From Pseudomonadota bacterium (GTDB lineage: Bacteria; Myxococcota; Myxococcia; Myxococcales; Anaeromyxobacteraceae): a stretch of DNA of 7,537 bases. How positions within the stretch are numbered: position 1 is the first letter of the stretch; each line of letters opens with the position of its first letter. Positions 1-5,744 of this stretch are shown in pieces. The notes under the pieces are model-generated. The model was given only the letters and a program-made list of their open reading frames with translations, was not told the origin of the DNA and ran no database searches. A program made the position numbers and the translations under genes. The stretch is taken from assembly GCA_023419875.1 (NCBI GenBank), contig JAEZXM010000388.1:1-7537 (forward strand), in the 5' to 3' direction.

Positions 1-289
1 GCCGCGGATCGAGCTCGAGCGTCACGAGCCGGCCGCCGGGGCGGAGCGCGCGCGCCAGCCACGCGGTGCTGTACCCGCCCAGCGTGCCGATCTCGAGGAT
101 GCGCGCGGGCTGGACGAGCCGGGCGAGCAGGTGGAGGAGCTTCCCCTCGTTCGGGGAGACGGCGATCTCCGGGAGCCCGGCCGCCGCAGCGTCCTCGAGC
201 CCCTCGGCGAGCGCGGGATCGGATGGAACGAACAGCTCCTCCACGTACCGATCCACGCGCTCCGCGAGCCCTTCGTCGAACGTTCGCAT
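1..289 (-). CDS. O-methyltransferase, SAM-dependent (N-terminal part; 3' end outside window)
   Basis: The visible 96 residues look like the start of a family 3 (caffeoyl-CoA / catechol type) O-methyltransferase, a soluble enzyme that moves a methyl group from S-adenosylmethionine to a hydroxyl of a small acceptor. Residues 10-25 (ERVDRYVEELFVPSDP) match the usual N-terminal helix. SPNEGKLLHLLARL at 45-58 is the typical stretch before motif I, and motif I is LEIGTLGGYST at 65-75, the glycine-rich SAM-binding loop. LVTLELD at 88-94 ends in the acidic residue expected to bind the SAM ribose. The catalytic and metal-binding half lies outside the window, so the acceptor cannot be named. The ATG at 289 is chosen from the family's normal N-terminus. 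An in-frame GTG at 304 would add five residues, and neither start has a convincing Shine-Dalgarno. The lipoprotein gene ends 61 bases upstream on the same strand, so co-transcription is possible. Confidence 0.85.
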   Translation of the reverse strand, partial: MRTFDEGLAERVDRYVEELFVPSDPALAEGLEDAAAAGLPEIAVSPNEGKLLHLLARLVQPARILEIGTLGGYSTAWLARALRPGGRLVTLELDPR

Positions 290-350
290 GCGGACGTTCT
301 GCACGATGCGGGCCGCGCCTGCCGCGGGAAGTTGGGCCGTCGCCGCGCCG

Positions 351-1010
351 TCAACGTGGCAGGATCGAGCCCAGCCCCTCCACCTCCGCGCGGACCACGG
401 TGGGCCCGCCGTCGTACCGGACGCTCCCCACCCCCTCGACGGCCGCGTCGAGGGTGCTCGACGCGGTGACCTCGACGAGGCCGGCGCCGGTGAGCCGGAC
501 GGTGCAGTCCGTCGCGAGCAGATCGTAGCCATGGAAGGCGCCCGCGCCGGCGAGCCGGATCGTGGCCTGCGCCACCGTCCCGGAGAGCGTCACCGAGCCG
601 GCTCCCTCGATCGCCACCTCGAGGCCGGCGACGTCGCCGACGGAACCGTCGACGCGGCCTGCCCCGGTGATCTCGACGACCTCGAGCGCCGGCGCCGCCA
701 CCCGCACGACGAGGGTGACGTCGGCATACGACCCGGCGTCCAGCCCGACCACGAGGATCCCATCCACCACCTGCGTGTGGACCCGATCCACGACGTTGTC
801 ATCGGCCTCGACCTCGACCGAGGTGTCGGCCGCGACGGACAGCTCGAGACGCCCTGCGCTGTCGATGCGCACGCCGTGGAACGGCGCGACGGCACGCGCC
901 CGCTTCACGATCACGCCCGAGCCGTCGATGGCGTTCCCGTCCCCGCCCGGTTCCGTTCCGCCGCACGCCAGGACGGCGCCGAGGGCGACGATCCACAGTC
1001 TTCGTGACAT
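351..1010 (-). CDS. Predicted lipoprotein with GIN-type (DUF2807) beta-repeat domain
   Basis: This 219-residue protein has a short basic, hydrophobic leader (MSRRLWIVALGAVLAC) with a lipobox-like V-L-A-C ending at Cys16, followed by a Gly/Asp/Glu-rich linker. It is therefore probably a lipid-anchored envelope protein; Leu at the -2 position is a little unusual. From about residue 32 to the end it is made of beta-strand repeats punctuated by G-A/V/L-G turns: GAGR at 116, GAGS at 136, GAGA at 155, GAGL at 175, GVGS at 193 and GLGS at 212. This is the pattern of the 'head GIN' domain (DUF2807), a right-handed beta-helix-like fold found on many bacterial surface or periplasmic proteins with no defined biochemical role. 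No catalytic residues are apparent. The ATG at 1010 has GGGAG at 1020-1024, nine bases upstream, partly inside a small inverted repeat (1016-1037). The gene lies 92 bases after xylH on the same strand. Whether it belongs to the sugar operon is unknown. Confidence 0.82.
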   Translation of the reverse strand: MSRRLWIVALGAVLACGGTEPGGDGNAIDGSGVIVKRARAVAPFHGVRIDSAGRLELSVAADTSVEVEADDNVVDRVHTQVVDGILVVGLDAGSYADVTLVVRVAAPALEVVEITGAGRVDGSVGDVAGLEVAIEGAGSVTLSGTVAQATIRLAGAGAFHGYDLLATDCTVRLTGAGLVEVTASSTLDAAVEGVGSVRYDGGPTVVRAEVEGLGSILPR

Positions 1011-1102
1011 CTCCCGTGTCTCCCGTGCCCGGGACACCGCCGCGACGCGCGGAGGTGCCGGGCGTTCGGGGAACACCGCGGGAGGTCGGATCCGGCCCGC
1101 CG

Positions 1103-2623
1103 TCAGCCGCGCTTCTTCTTGAACTGGATGTCTGCCCAGACGGCCAGGATGAGCACGAAGCCCTTGATGGCGTAGTGCCAGTAGCTGCTCACGTTCATCA
1201 TCTGCAAGCCGTTGCTGAGTGACTGGATGATGAGCGCGCCGACGATCGCCCCGAACACGGTCCCCTCGCCGCCGAGGGTGGACGTGCCGCCGAGGATGCA
1301 CGCCGCGATCACGTCCAGCTCGTAGCCTTGCCCGGCGCTCGTCGTTCCCGACCCCACGTAGCCGGCGAGCGCGACGCCCGAGATGCCCATCAGCAGGCCC
1401 ATCAGGACGTAGACCTTGAAGATGAGGTTCTTGACGTCGATGCCGGAGAGCCGGGCCGCCTCGCGGTTGCCGCCGAAGGCGTACGTGTAGCGGCCGAACC
1501 GGGTGTTCTGCGAGATGTAGCTCATCAGCAGGGCAACCACGCCCAGGATCAGGACCAGCACCGGGACGCCCGTGGGCGGCCTGAACACCTCGGTCGCGCT
1601 CTCCGCCTCGTCGACCGCCTGGATCTTCAGCGCGTCGGGGGTCGAGACGCCCACCTTGCTCTCGTCCTCCCCGCCCCCGAAGTGCTCGAGCTCCCCCTGC
1701 GACCTCGACTCGTCGAGGCCGAGCTTGCTCACGTCGAAGGTGTCGGAGCTGTCGTCGGCCGCGGTCGCGGTGGCGGGGGTCTGGGCCTGGACCTCGGGCT
1801 CGAAGGTGCGGTTCACGATGCACACGTAGGCGATCACGAGCACCGAGAAGATCGCTGCGCGGGCCAGCTGGAGACCGAGCGAGCCCACGTCCCCGCCGTA
1901 CTTCCGCTTTCGCTTCCGCGTCGTGAACACCCGGAGGAAGAGGGCGACGGTCACGAGCAGGGCGATGACGTATCCCCCGAGGACCGGGATCCAGCCCTGG
2001 GCGATGTACTTGTAGGTCTCGTACGAGGTGATGAAGAGCGACTTGCCCTGGGTGACGATCAGGATGCCGGACTTGAAGATCGAGAAACCGCCCAGGGTGA
2101 CGATGAACGGCGGGACGTTCAGCCGCGAGATGACGAAGCCCTGGAAGGCGCCCATCGCGATCGCCAGCAGGAGGGCCAGCGACACCACGACGATGGTGGT
2201 GACCACCGCGTGTCCCTGCGCACCGAGGAACGGGAGCACCGTCGTGATCCACTTGTCCGCGTTCCCGGAGTAGAGCATCCAGGCCGCCACGACGGACACG
2301 AACCCGGAGCCGTAGCCGACGGAGAGGTCGATGCCGCCGGTGACGATCACGAACACCATCCCGGTGGCCATGATCCCGATGATGGCCATCTGGACGAAGA
2401 GATCACGGACGTGCTGCGTGCTGGCGTAGCCGGGCGCGGCGAGGCCGAACCCGATCCAGATCACCAGGAGGGCGACGACCAGCATGTACGACTGCAGGTT
2501 GCGGGTGACGGAGCGGAGCAGGACGTTCATCCCGCCCGGCGCCGATGGGCCCGAGCCGCGGCTCTCGTCGCGCGGCTCGCTCAAGCTAGGGTTCGGTTCC
2601 ATGGTCTTCTCGGTCTCTGTCAT
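1103..2623 (-). CDS. xylH: D-xylose-type ABC importer, permease subunit XylH, with a large acidic loop
   Basis: This is the inner-membrane permease of a CUT2 sugar importer, forming the channel served by XylF and XylG. Family hallmarks are GGIDLSVG at 96-103, PPFIVTLGG at 171-179, the cytoplasmic coupling segment FGRYTYAFGGNREAARLSGI at 376-395, LDVIAACILGGTSTLGG at 436-452 and the C-terminal YWHYAIKGFVLILAVW at 481-496. The separate helix at about 256-270 and the loop before the helix at 353-370 match XylH rather than the shorter RbsC/MglC permeases. I see about 10-11 hydrophobic helices starting near residue 45. The protein has 506 residues against 393 in E. coli XylH. The excess is a polar N-terminus of about 35 residues plus an acidic insert at about 272-348 (18 D/E, 6 K/R) predicted to face the periplasm. 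The ATG at 2623 overlaps the xylG stop as ATGA, which favours it by translational coupling. ATGs at 2602 and 2530 are alternatives, as no strong Shine-Dalgarno decides between them. Confidence 0.93.
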   Translation of the reverse strand: MTETEKTMEPNPSLSEPRDESRGSGPSAPGGMNVLLRSVTRNLQSYMLVVALLVIWIGFGLAAPGYASTQHVRDLFVQMAIIGIMATGMVFVIVTGGIDLSVGYGSGFVSVVAAWMLYSGNADKWITTVLPFLGAQGHAVVTTIVVVSLALLLAIAMGAFQGFVISRLNVPPFIVTLGGFSIFKSGILIVTQGKSLFITSYETYKYIAQGWIPVLGGYVIALLVTVALFLRVFTTRKRKRKYGGDVGSLGLQLARAAIFSVLVIAYVCIVNRTFEPEVQAQTPATATAADDSSDTFDVSKLGLDESRSQGELEHFGGGEDESKVGVSTPDALKIQAVDEAESATEVFRPPTGVPVLVLILGVVALLMSYISQNTRFGRYTYAFGGNREAARLSGIDVKNLIFKVYVLMGLLMGISGVALAGYVGSGTTSAGQGYELDVIAACILGGTSTLGGEGTVFGAIVGALIIQSLSNGLQMMNVSSYWHYAIKGFVLILAVWADIQFKKKRG

Positions 2624-4161
2624 CCGGCCACGACTTCGACGCCCGTCGCGCGGGCCATGATCCGTTCCTCGTTCGCGGCCGCGGCTTCCAGTGTGCCGTT
2701 GGAGCGACCCTCCCACATCACCATCACGCGGTCGCTCATGCCGAGCACCTCCTCGAGCTCCGAGGAGATCATGATGATGGCAAACCCGCTCTCCGCGAGC
2801 TGGTTCATGAGCTTGTAGATCTCGTACTTCGCGCCCACGTCGATGCCGCGGGTCGGGTCGTCCAGGATCAGGATCCTGGGCTCGGACATGAGCCACTTGG
2901 AGATGACGACCTTCTGCTGGTTCCCGCCGGAGAGCGACTCGACCGGCACGTTGACGTGGGGCGCCTTGATCGAGAGGCTCTTCCAGTACTTCAGGACCGC
3001 GGCCAGCTCCGCGTCCTGGTCGATGCGCCCGAACCCCGAGAAACGATCGAGGTTGGGCAGGCTCATGTTCCGGAGGATGGACTGGATGAGCACCAGGCCC
3101 ATCCGCTTCCGGTCCTCGGGCACCAGGCTGATGCCGTGGGCCATGGCGTCCTTCGAGCTCGTGATGCGGATCGGCTTGCCCTCGAGCGTGACCCGGCCCC
3201 TGGTCACGACGCCGTACTCGCCGAACAGCGTGGTGACGAGCTCGGTCCGCCCCGACCCCATGAGGCCGGCGATCCCCAGGATCTCGCCCTTGCGCAGCTC
3301 GAGGTTGACGCCCTTCAGGACTTCCCGGCTCGGGTTGTTCGGGTCGACCGCGTGCAGGTCGTCCACCTTCAGGAAGAGCTCGCCCGGCTTTCGATTCCCC
3401 TTGGGGAAGCGCTCCTTCATCTCCCTGCCCACCATGAGGCTCACCAGCCTCGGGACCGAAAGCTCCTTGGTCGGCTGGGTCGTCACCAGGCGGCCGTCGC
3501 GCAGCACCGAGACGGTGTCGGTGATCCGGAAGAACTCCTCCAGCTTGTGGCTGATGTAGATGCAGGTGACGCCGTCCGCCTTCAGCCCGCGGAGGATCTC
3601 GACCAGCTGGTGGACCTCGGCCTCGGAGAGGGCGGAGGTCGGCTCGTCGAGGATCAGGACGCGCGCGTTCTCCGCGAGCGCCTTGGCGATCTCGGTCATC
3701 TGCATCTGGCCGACGCCGAGATGCTCCACCACGTCGAACGGGGAGATCGGCAGCTTGTACTTCTTCAGCACCGCGGCGGTGTCGGCGTAGAGCTTGTCCC
3801 AGTCGATGCCGCCGACCCGGTTGCGCGGCTCCTTGCCCAGGAAGATGTTCTCGCCGACCGTCAGCTTCGGGACGAGCGTCATCTCCTGGTAGACGATGGC
3901 GATGCCCTTCTGCAGGGCCTCGTGGATCGCGCCTTCGCCGAGGACGAACGGCTTGCCCTCGTAGGTGATGTTCCCCTCGTACGAGCCGAACGGGTAGACG
4001 CCGCAGAGGATCTTCATCAGCGTGGACTTGCCGGCGCCGTTCTCGCCGCAGAGCCCGTGGATCTCCCCCCGCTGGATGGGGATGGTGACGTCCTTCAGCG
4101 CCGTCACCCCCGGGAACTGTTTGGTCACGTGGGAGATGTGGAGGATGACGTCCAGGGCCAC
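2620..4161 (-). CDS. xylG: D-xylose-type ABC importer, double ATP-binding subunit XylG
   Basis: This 513-residue protein has two fused ABC ATPase domains that energise sugar import from the cytoplasmic face. Domain 1 has Walker A GENGAGKST (39-47), Q-loop Gln92, a degenerate signature LGVGQ (148-152), Walker B LILDEPTS (169-176) and switch His205. The stretch LCGVYPFGSYEG at 52-63 is close to the XylG-specific text of the E. coli protein. Domain 2 has a degenerate Walker A GLMGSGRTE (299-307, Arg in place of Lys), a full signature LSGGNQQK (410-417) and Walker B LILDDPTRG (431-439). The Asp at 435 replaces the usual catalytic Glu. The Walker A and signature defects both fall in one composite ATP site, as is normal for MglA/RbsA/XylG proteins. 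Translation probably starts at GTG 4161, with AAAGGGAG at 4168-4175 six bases upstream. The frame stays open further upstream, but only through the intergenic hairpin. It follows xylF by 93 bases and overlaps xylH by 4. Confidence 0.94.
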   Translation of the reverse strand: MALDVILHISHVTKQFPGVTALKDVTIPIQRGEIHGLCGENGAGKSTLMKILCGVYPFGSYEGNITYEGKPFVLGEGAIHEALQKGIAIVYQEMTLVPKLTVGENIFLGKEPRNRVGGIDWDKLYADTAAVLKKYKLPISPFDVVEHLGVGQMQMTEIAKALAENARVLILDEPTSALSEAEVHQLVEILRGLKADGVTCIYISHKLEEFFRITDTVSVLRDGRLVTTQPTKELSVPRLVSLMVGREMKERFPKGNRKPGELFLKVDDLHAVDPNNPSREVLKGVNLELRKGEILGIAGLMGSGRTELVTTLFGEYGVVTRGRVTLEGKPIRITSSKDAMAHGISLVPEDRKRMGLVLIQSILRNMSLPNLDRFSGFGRIDQDAELAAVLKYWKSLSIKAPHVNVPVESLSGGNQQKVVISKWLMSEPRILILDDPTRGIDVGAKYEIYKLMNQLAESGFAIIMISSELEEVLGMSDRVMVMWEGRSNGTLEAAAANEERIMARATGVEVVAG

Positions 4162-4167
4162 CAGGTG

Positions 4168-4172
4168 CTCCC
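4168..4172 (-). promoter_or_regulatory. Ribosome-binding site of xylG
   Basis: GGGAG, preceded by AAA, lies six bases before the GTG at 4161. It is the main reason for choosing that start over the longer open frame. The imperfect repeat at 4175-4192 lies immediately upstream of it. Confidence 0.7.
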
Positions 4173-4174
4173 TT

Positions 4175-4192
4175 TCAATGTCCCTGCATTCA
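4175..4192. repeat. Imperfect 18-base element, copy upstream of xylG
   Basis: The plus strand reads TCAATGTCCCTGCATTCA. A second copy in the xylF leader (5446-5462) reads TCAACGTTCTGCATTCA: 15 identities, two substitutions and one single-base gap, including an unbroken CTGCATTCA. This copy directly abuts the xylG ribosome-binding site. It could be a protein-binding site or an RNA element, or a chance similarity. No regulator gene is visible. Confidence 0.4.
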
Positions 4193-4194
4193 GA

Positions 4195-4224
4195 GAAGCC
4201 CGGCCCCCGAAGGAGCCGGGCTTC
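4195..4224 (-). promoter_or_regulatory. Stable intercistronic hairpin with cUUCGg tetraloop between xylF and xylG
   Basis: Read on the transcribed strand, the arms GAAGCCCGGC and GCCGGGCTTC pair perfectly. The inner TCC/GGG extends the stem to 13 pairs (one G-U) and leaves a TTCG loop closed by C-G, the exceptionally stable tetraloop. No T-run follows, so it is not a classical intrinsic terminator. In importer operons, hairpins placed after the binding-protein gene often block 3' exonuclease decay or cause partial termination, so the binding protein is made in excess over the ATPase and permease. That role is inferred here from position and structure. Confidence 0.75.
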
Positions 4225-4254
4225 CGATACTACAACCAACCCGCAGCGGCGGCT

Positions 4255-5304
4255 CTACTTGGCCGGAGCGTTCGCGATGTCCTTGAAGACGTCCTCGTAG
4301 GTCTGGAAGCCGGAGTCCACCACCAGCTTCTTCACGTTGTCCTTGGTGACCTGGTAGACCTGCAGGAACTGGCAGGGGACCGTGCCCGTGAACTTCTTGT
4401 CGCCCGTGAGGTCCGCGAGCTTGTAGTTCTTGAGGCCGGCGATCTTCTGGCCCTTGGCGAGCGCGCCCGCCAGCTGGGTCGCCAGCGGGGTCAGCTTGCG
4501 GGTGTCCTTCAGGATCGTGACCGTCAGCTCGCCTCGGGCGATCGAGTTGCAGCCCGCCGCGGTGGCGTCCTGGCCGGAGATCGGCACCTTGCCGGCGAGG
4601 CCGGCCGGCTTCATCGCCTCGAGGGCGCCGAGGGCGGTGCCGTCGTTGGAGGCGACCACGGCGTCGAACTTCCCGCCGGTGGCGGTCAGGATGTTGGCCA
4701 TGACGTCACGCGCCTTGGCAGCGTCCCAGTTCTCGACCCACTGATCGGCGACGACCTTGATCTGGCCGGACTTGATGAGGGGATTGAGGACCTCCATCTG
4801 GCCGGCGCGGAACAGGTGCGCGTTGTTGTCGGTGGGGCTGCCGCCGAGGAGGACGAAGTTGCCCTTGTTCACCTTGGCGAGGACGCCGCGGGCCTGGTTG
4901 CGGCCGACGTCCACGTTGTCGAAGGACACGTAGGCGGCGATCTTGGGGCTCTTGATCAGACGGTCGTAGGCGATGATCTTGACGCCCTTCTTGGCGGCGT
5001 CCTCGACGGCCGCGGCGGCCGCGTCGCCGTCCTCGGCGACCACGATCACGACCTTCGCGCCCTGGGTGATCATGTTGGCGATCTGGTCGTTCTGGAGCTT
5101 GGCGTCGTGGTTCGCCTCCTGCCACACCACCTCGAAGCCCTTGTCCTCGAGGAGCTTCTTCATCTGGTCCTTCTCACCGGACCAGCGCTCCGTCGCGAAG
5201 TCGGAGAAGGAGAGGCCGATCTTGATCTTGTCGGCCGCGAGGGCCGGGGACGCGAAGGCGGCGATCGCCGCGACGGCGAGGGAGAAGAGAGTGAACCGTT
5301 TCAC
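4255..5304 (-). CDS. xylF: D-xylose-binding periplasmic protein XylF
   Basis: This 349-residue protein is the high-affinity sugar-binding component that captures D-xylose (inferred) and delivers it to XylH. Residues 1-23 form a Sec signal peptide (basic MKR, hydrophobic core, ALA cleavage site). The rest is a two-lobed periplasmic binding protein of the sugar-binding Peripla_BP_4 type. Segments shared with E. coli XylF are ERW (39-41), AYDRLI (112-117), SFDN (127-130), GGSPTDNNAHLFRAGQM (154-170), DQWV (187-190), VASNDGTALGAL (217-228) and SGQDA (243-247). By comparison with the E. coli protein, Arg40, Trp41, Asp114, Arg115, Asn161, Arg166, Asn220, Asp246 and Lys266 are likely to line the sugar pocket. 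Two cysteines (252 and 311) might form a disulfide. The start is a GTG six bases after AAGGAGG. It is the first gene of xylFGH, with a 440-base gap upstream, so its promoter probably lies there. Without xylA or xylB nearby, the exact sugar is not proven. Confidence 0.95.
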   Translation of the reverse strand: MKRFTLFSLAVAAIAAFASPALAADKIKIGLSFSDFATERWSGEKDQMKKLLEDKGFEVVWQEANHDAKLQNDQIANMITQGAKVVIVVAEDGDAAAAAVEDAAKKGVKIIAYDRLIKSPKIAAYVSFDNVDVGRNQARGVLAKVNKGNFVLLGGSPTDNNAHLFRAGQMEVLNPLIKSGQIKVVADQWVENWDAAKARDVMANILTATGGKFDAVVASNDGTALGALEAMKPAGLAGKVPISGQDATAAGCNSIARGELTVTILKDTRKLTPLATQLAGALAKGQKIAGLKNYKLADLTGDKKFTGTVPCQFLQVYQVTKDNVKKLVVDSGFQTYEDVFKDIANAPAK

Positions 5305-5310
5305 GAAACG

Positions 5311-5317
5311 CCTCCTT
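5311..5317 (-). promoter_or_regulatory. Ribosome-binding site of xylF (AAGGAGG)
   Basis: A full-strength AAGGAGG lies six bases before the GTG at 5304 and fixes that start. It sits in the middle of a 13-base stretch, CAAGGAGGCGTTT (5306-5318), that is perfectly complementary to 5529-5541 on the same strand, so it could be masked in the messenger. Confidence 0.9.
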
Positions 5318-5445
5318 GAGGATGGTTTACTTCGCCACGACAGGGGAACAGAGCCGCGCCGCGGTCCGCGGTTGTTTTCCGACGGGTGACTCCCCGCTTG
5401 CGTCGCCCGGGGGACGAAGACCGGCGGTGAATCATCGACTCCGCG

Positions 5446-5462
5446 TCAACGTTCTGCATTCA
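5446..5462. repeat. Imperfect 18-base element, copy in the xylF leader
   Basis: The plus strand reads TCAACGTTCTGCATTCA and matches the copy before xylG (4175-4192) at 15 positions with one gap. Its CAACGTTCT part (5447-5455) recurs exactly at 5634-5642. The AACGTT core with central CG resembles LacI-family operators, but the flanks are not symmetrical, so this is only a candidate operator. Confidence 0.4.
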
Positions 5463-5479
5463 AGGCGCGCTAGCGTTGC

Positions 5480-5510
5480 ATGGCTCGCCGGGGTCCGCAA
5501 GGCTCGCCAT
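5480..5510 (-). promoter_or_regulatory. Leader hairpin with symmetric GA/GA internal loop
   Basis: On the transcribed strand, ATGGC-GA-GCC pairs with GGC-GA-GCCAT around an 11-base loop. This gives five outer and three inner Watson-Crick pairs flanking a 2x2 loop of tandem G-A, a motif known to stack stably as sheared pairs. It lies between the two arms of the proposed ribosome-binding-site pairing upstream of xylF. Short GC stems are common in such DNA, so its function is uncertain. Confidence 0.4.
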
Positions 5511-5528
5511 CGCAGGCCTCATATGGGG

Positions 5529-5541
5529 CAAGGAGGCGTTT
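5529..5541 (-). promoter_or_regulatory. Candidate anti-Shine-Dalgarno arm upstream of xylF
   Basis: The transcribed strand reads AAACGCCTCCTTG, the exact reverse complement of CAAGGAGGCGTTT at 5306-5318, which contains the xylF ribosome-binding site. If the messenger starts upstream of 5541, these 13 pairs would close a loop of 210 bases and hide the Shine-Dalgarno. Pairing stops at both ends (C-C and C-U mismatches). The plus-strand copy is followed by ATG then TAG, so it does not serve an obvious divergent gene. Confidence 0.5.
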
Positions 5542-5713
5542 GGAACGATGTAGGGGGCAGCCGGAGCGCGGCGGTCGTTCGTGAGGATGGGCAGCGGATC
5601 GTTCGCGGCCTGGAGCCGGTGACGTAAATGGTCCAACGTTCTTACGATTTCGGCCGTTCTTCCGTCACGCTTTGGCCGCGCCCGGGCGGCGGGCGGCCCA
5701 CGATGCGCCGCAC

Positions 5714-5744
5714 GCCCCGGCGCCCAGCCGACCTGCGCCCGGGC
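5714..5744 (-). terminator. Possible terminator-like hairpin directly after ddl
   Basis: Starting at the base after the ddl stop codon, GCCCGGGCGC and GCGCCGGGGC form a ten-position stem with one G-G mismatch and an 11-base loop. No T-run follows, so it is not a classical intrinsic terminator. It could pause RNA polymerase, assist Rho, or protect the 3' end of the ddl messenger. Confidence 0.3.

Larger units (their letters stand above)
5305..5744 (-). other. Non-coding region between ddl and xylF: probable promoter and leader
   Basis: These 440 bases hold no convincing gene on either strand and are less uniformly GC-rich than the genes around them. On the transcribed strand, in order, they contain a GC-rich hairpin just after ddl (5714-5744); a second GC-rich inverted repeat, GGCCGC/GCGGCC (5674-5698); AGAACGTTG at 5634-5642 and again at 5447-5455; a segment complementary to the xylF ribosome-binding site (5529-5541); a hairpin at 5480-5510; one copy of an 18-base repeat (5446-5462); a small CCGCG/CGCGG hairpin (5359-5371); and the xylF Shine-Dalgarno. 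I looked for sigma70 and sigma54 promoter boxes and found none with acceptable spacing. The importer's promoter is nevertheless expected here. Confidence 0.6.

Noticed and set aside
1016..1037. Inverted repeat GTGTC/GACAC after xylH as a terminator
   Set aside because: It has a short stem with a mismatch on the transcribed strand, a large loop and no T-run. It is noted only as a possible influence on the lipoprotein's ribosome-binding site.
351..2252. Single 633-codon minus-strand frame joining the lipoprotein to a long upstream region
   Set aside because: Only the last 219 codons are real. The upstream part is an out-of-frame reading of xylH, rich in Arg/Pro/Gly, and the true start has a signal peptide and a Shine-Dalgarno.
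1328..2818. 496-codon plus-strand frame opposite xylH
   Set aside because: It is antisense to a clear permease, and its His/Asp/Arg-rich composition is the mirror image of hydrophobic GC-rich codons.
2956..5319. Open frame of 787 codons on the plus strand opposite xylG and xylF
   Set aside because: It lies fully antisense to two strongly recognised genes. Its translation is a low-complexity run of R, D, L, V, H and G typical of the complement of GC-rich genes, and it has no recognisable domain.
5440..5530. Sigma70 boxes (TTGACG, TTGCGG) and a sigma54-like TGGC...TTGC upstream of xylF
   Set aside because: No partner -10 box lies at 16-18 bases from the -35 candidates, and the GG-GC spacing is too short for sigma54.
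5521..5532. Imperfect palindrome around CATATG as an operator
   Set aside because: Symmetry is broken at one pair on each side (10 of 12 positions), and there is no second copy or neighbouring regulator to support it.
5529..5553. Plus-strand AAGGAGG followed by ATG as the start of a divergent gene or leader peptide
   Set aside because: The ATG at 5548 is followed at once by TAG, and the upstream TTG gives only about 14 codons.
5316..5627. 103-codon plus-strand frame in the region between ddl and xylF
   Set aside because: It starts within the complement of the xylF ribosome-binding site, lacks its own Shine-Dalgarno, and resembles no known protein. A shorter internal ATG version (from 5524) also lacks a ribosome-binding site.
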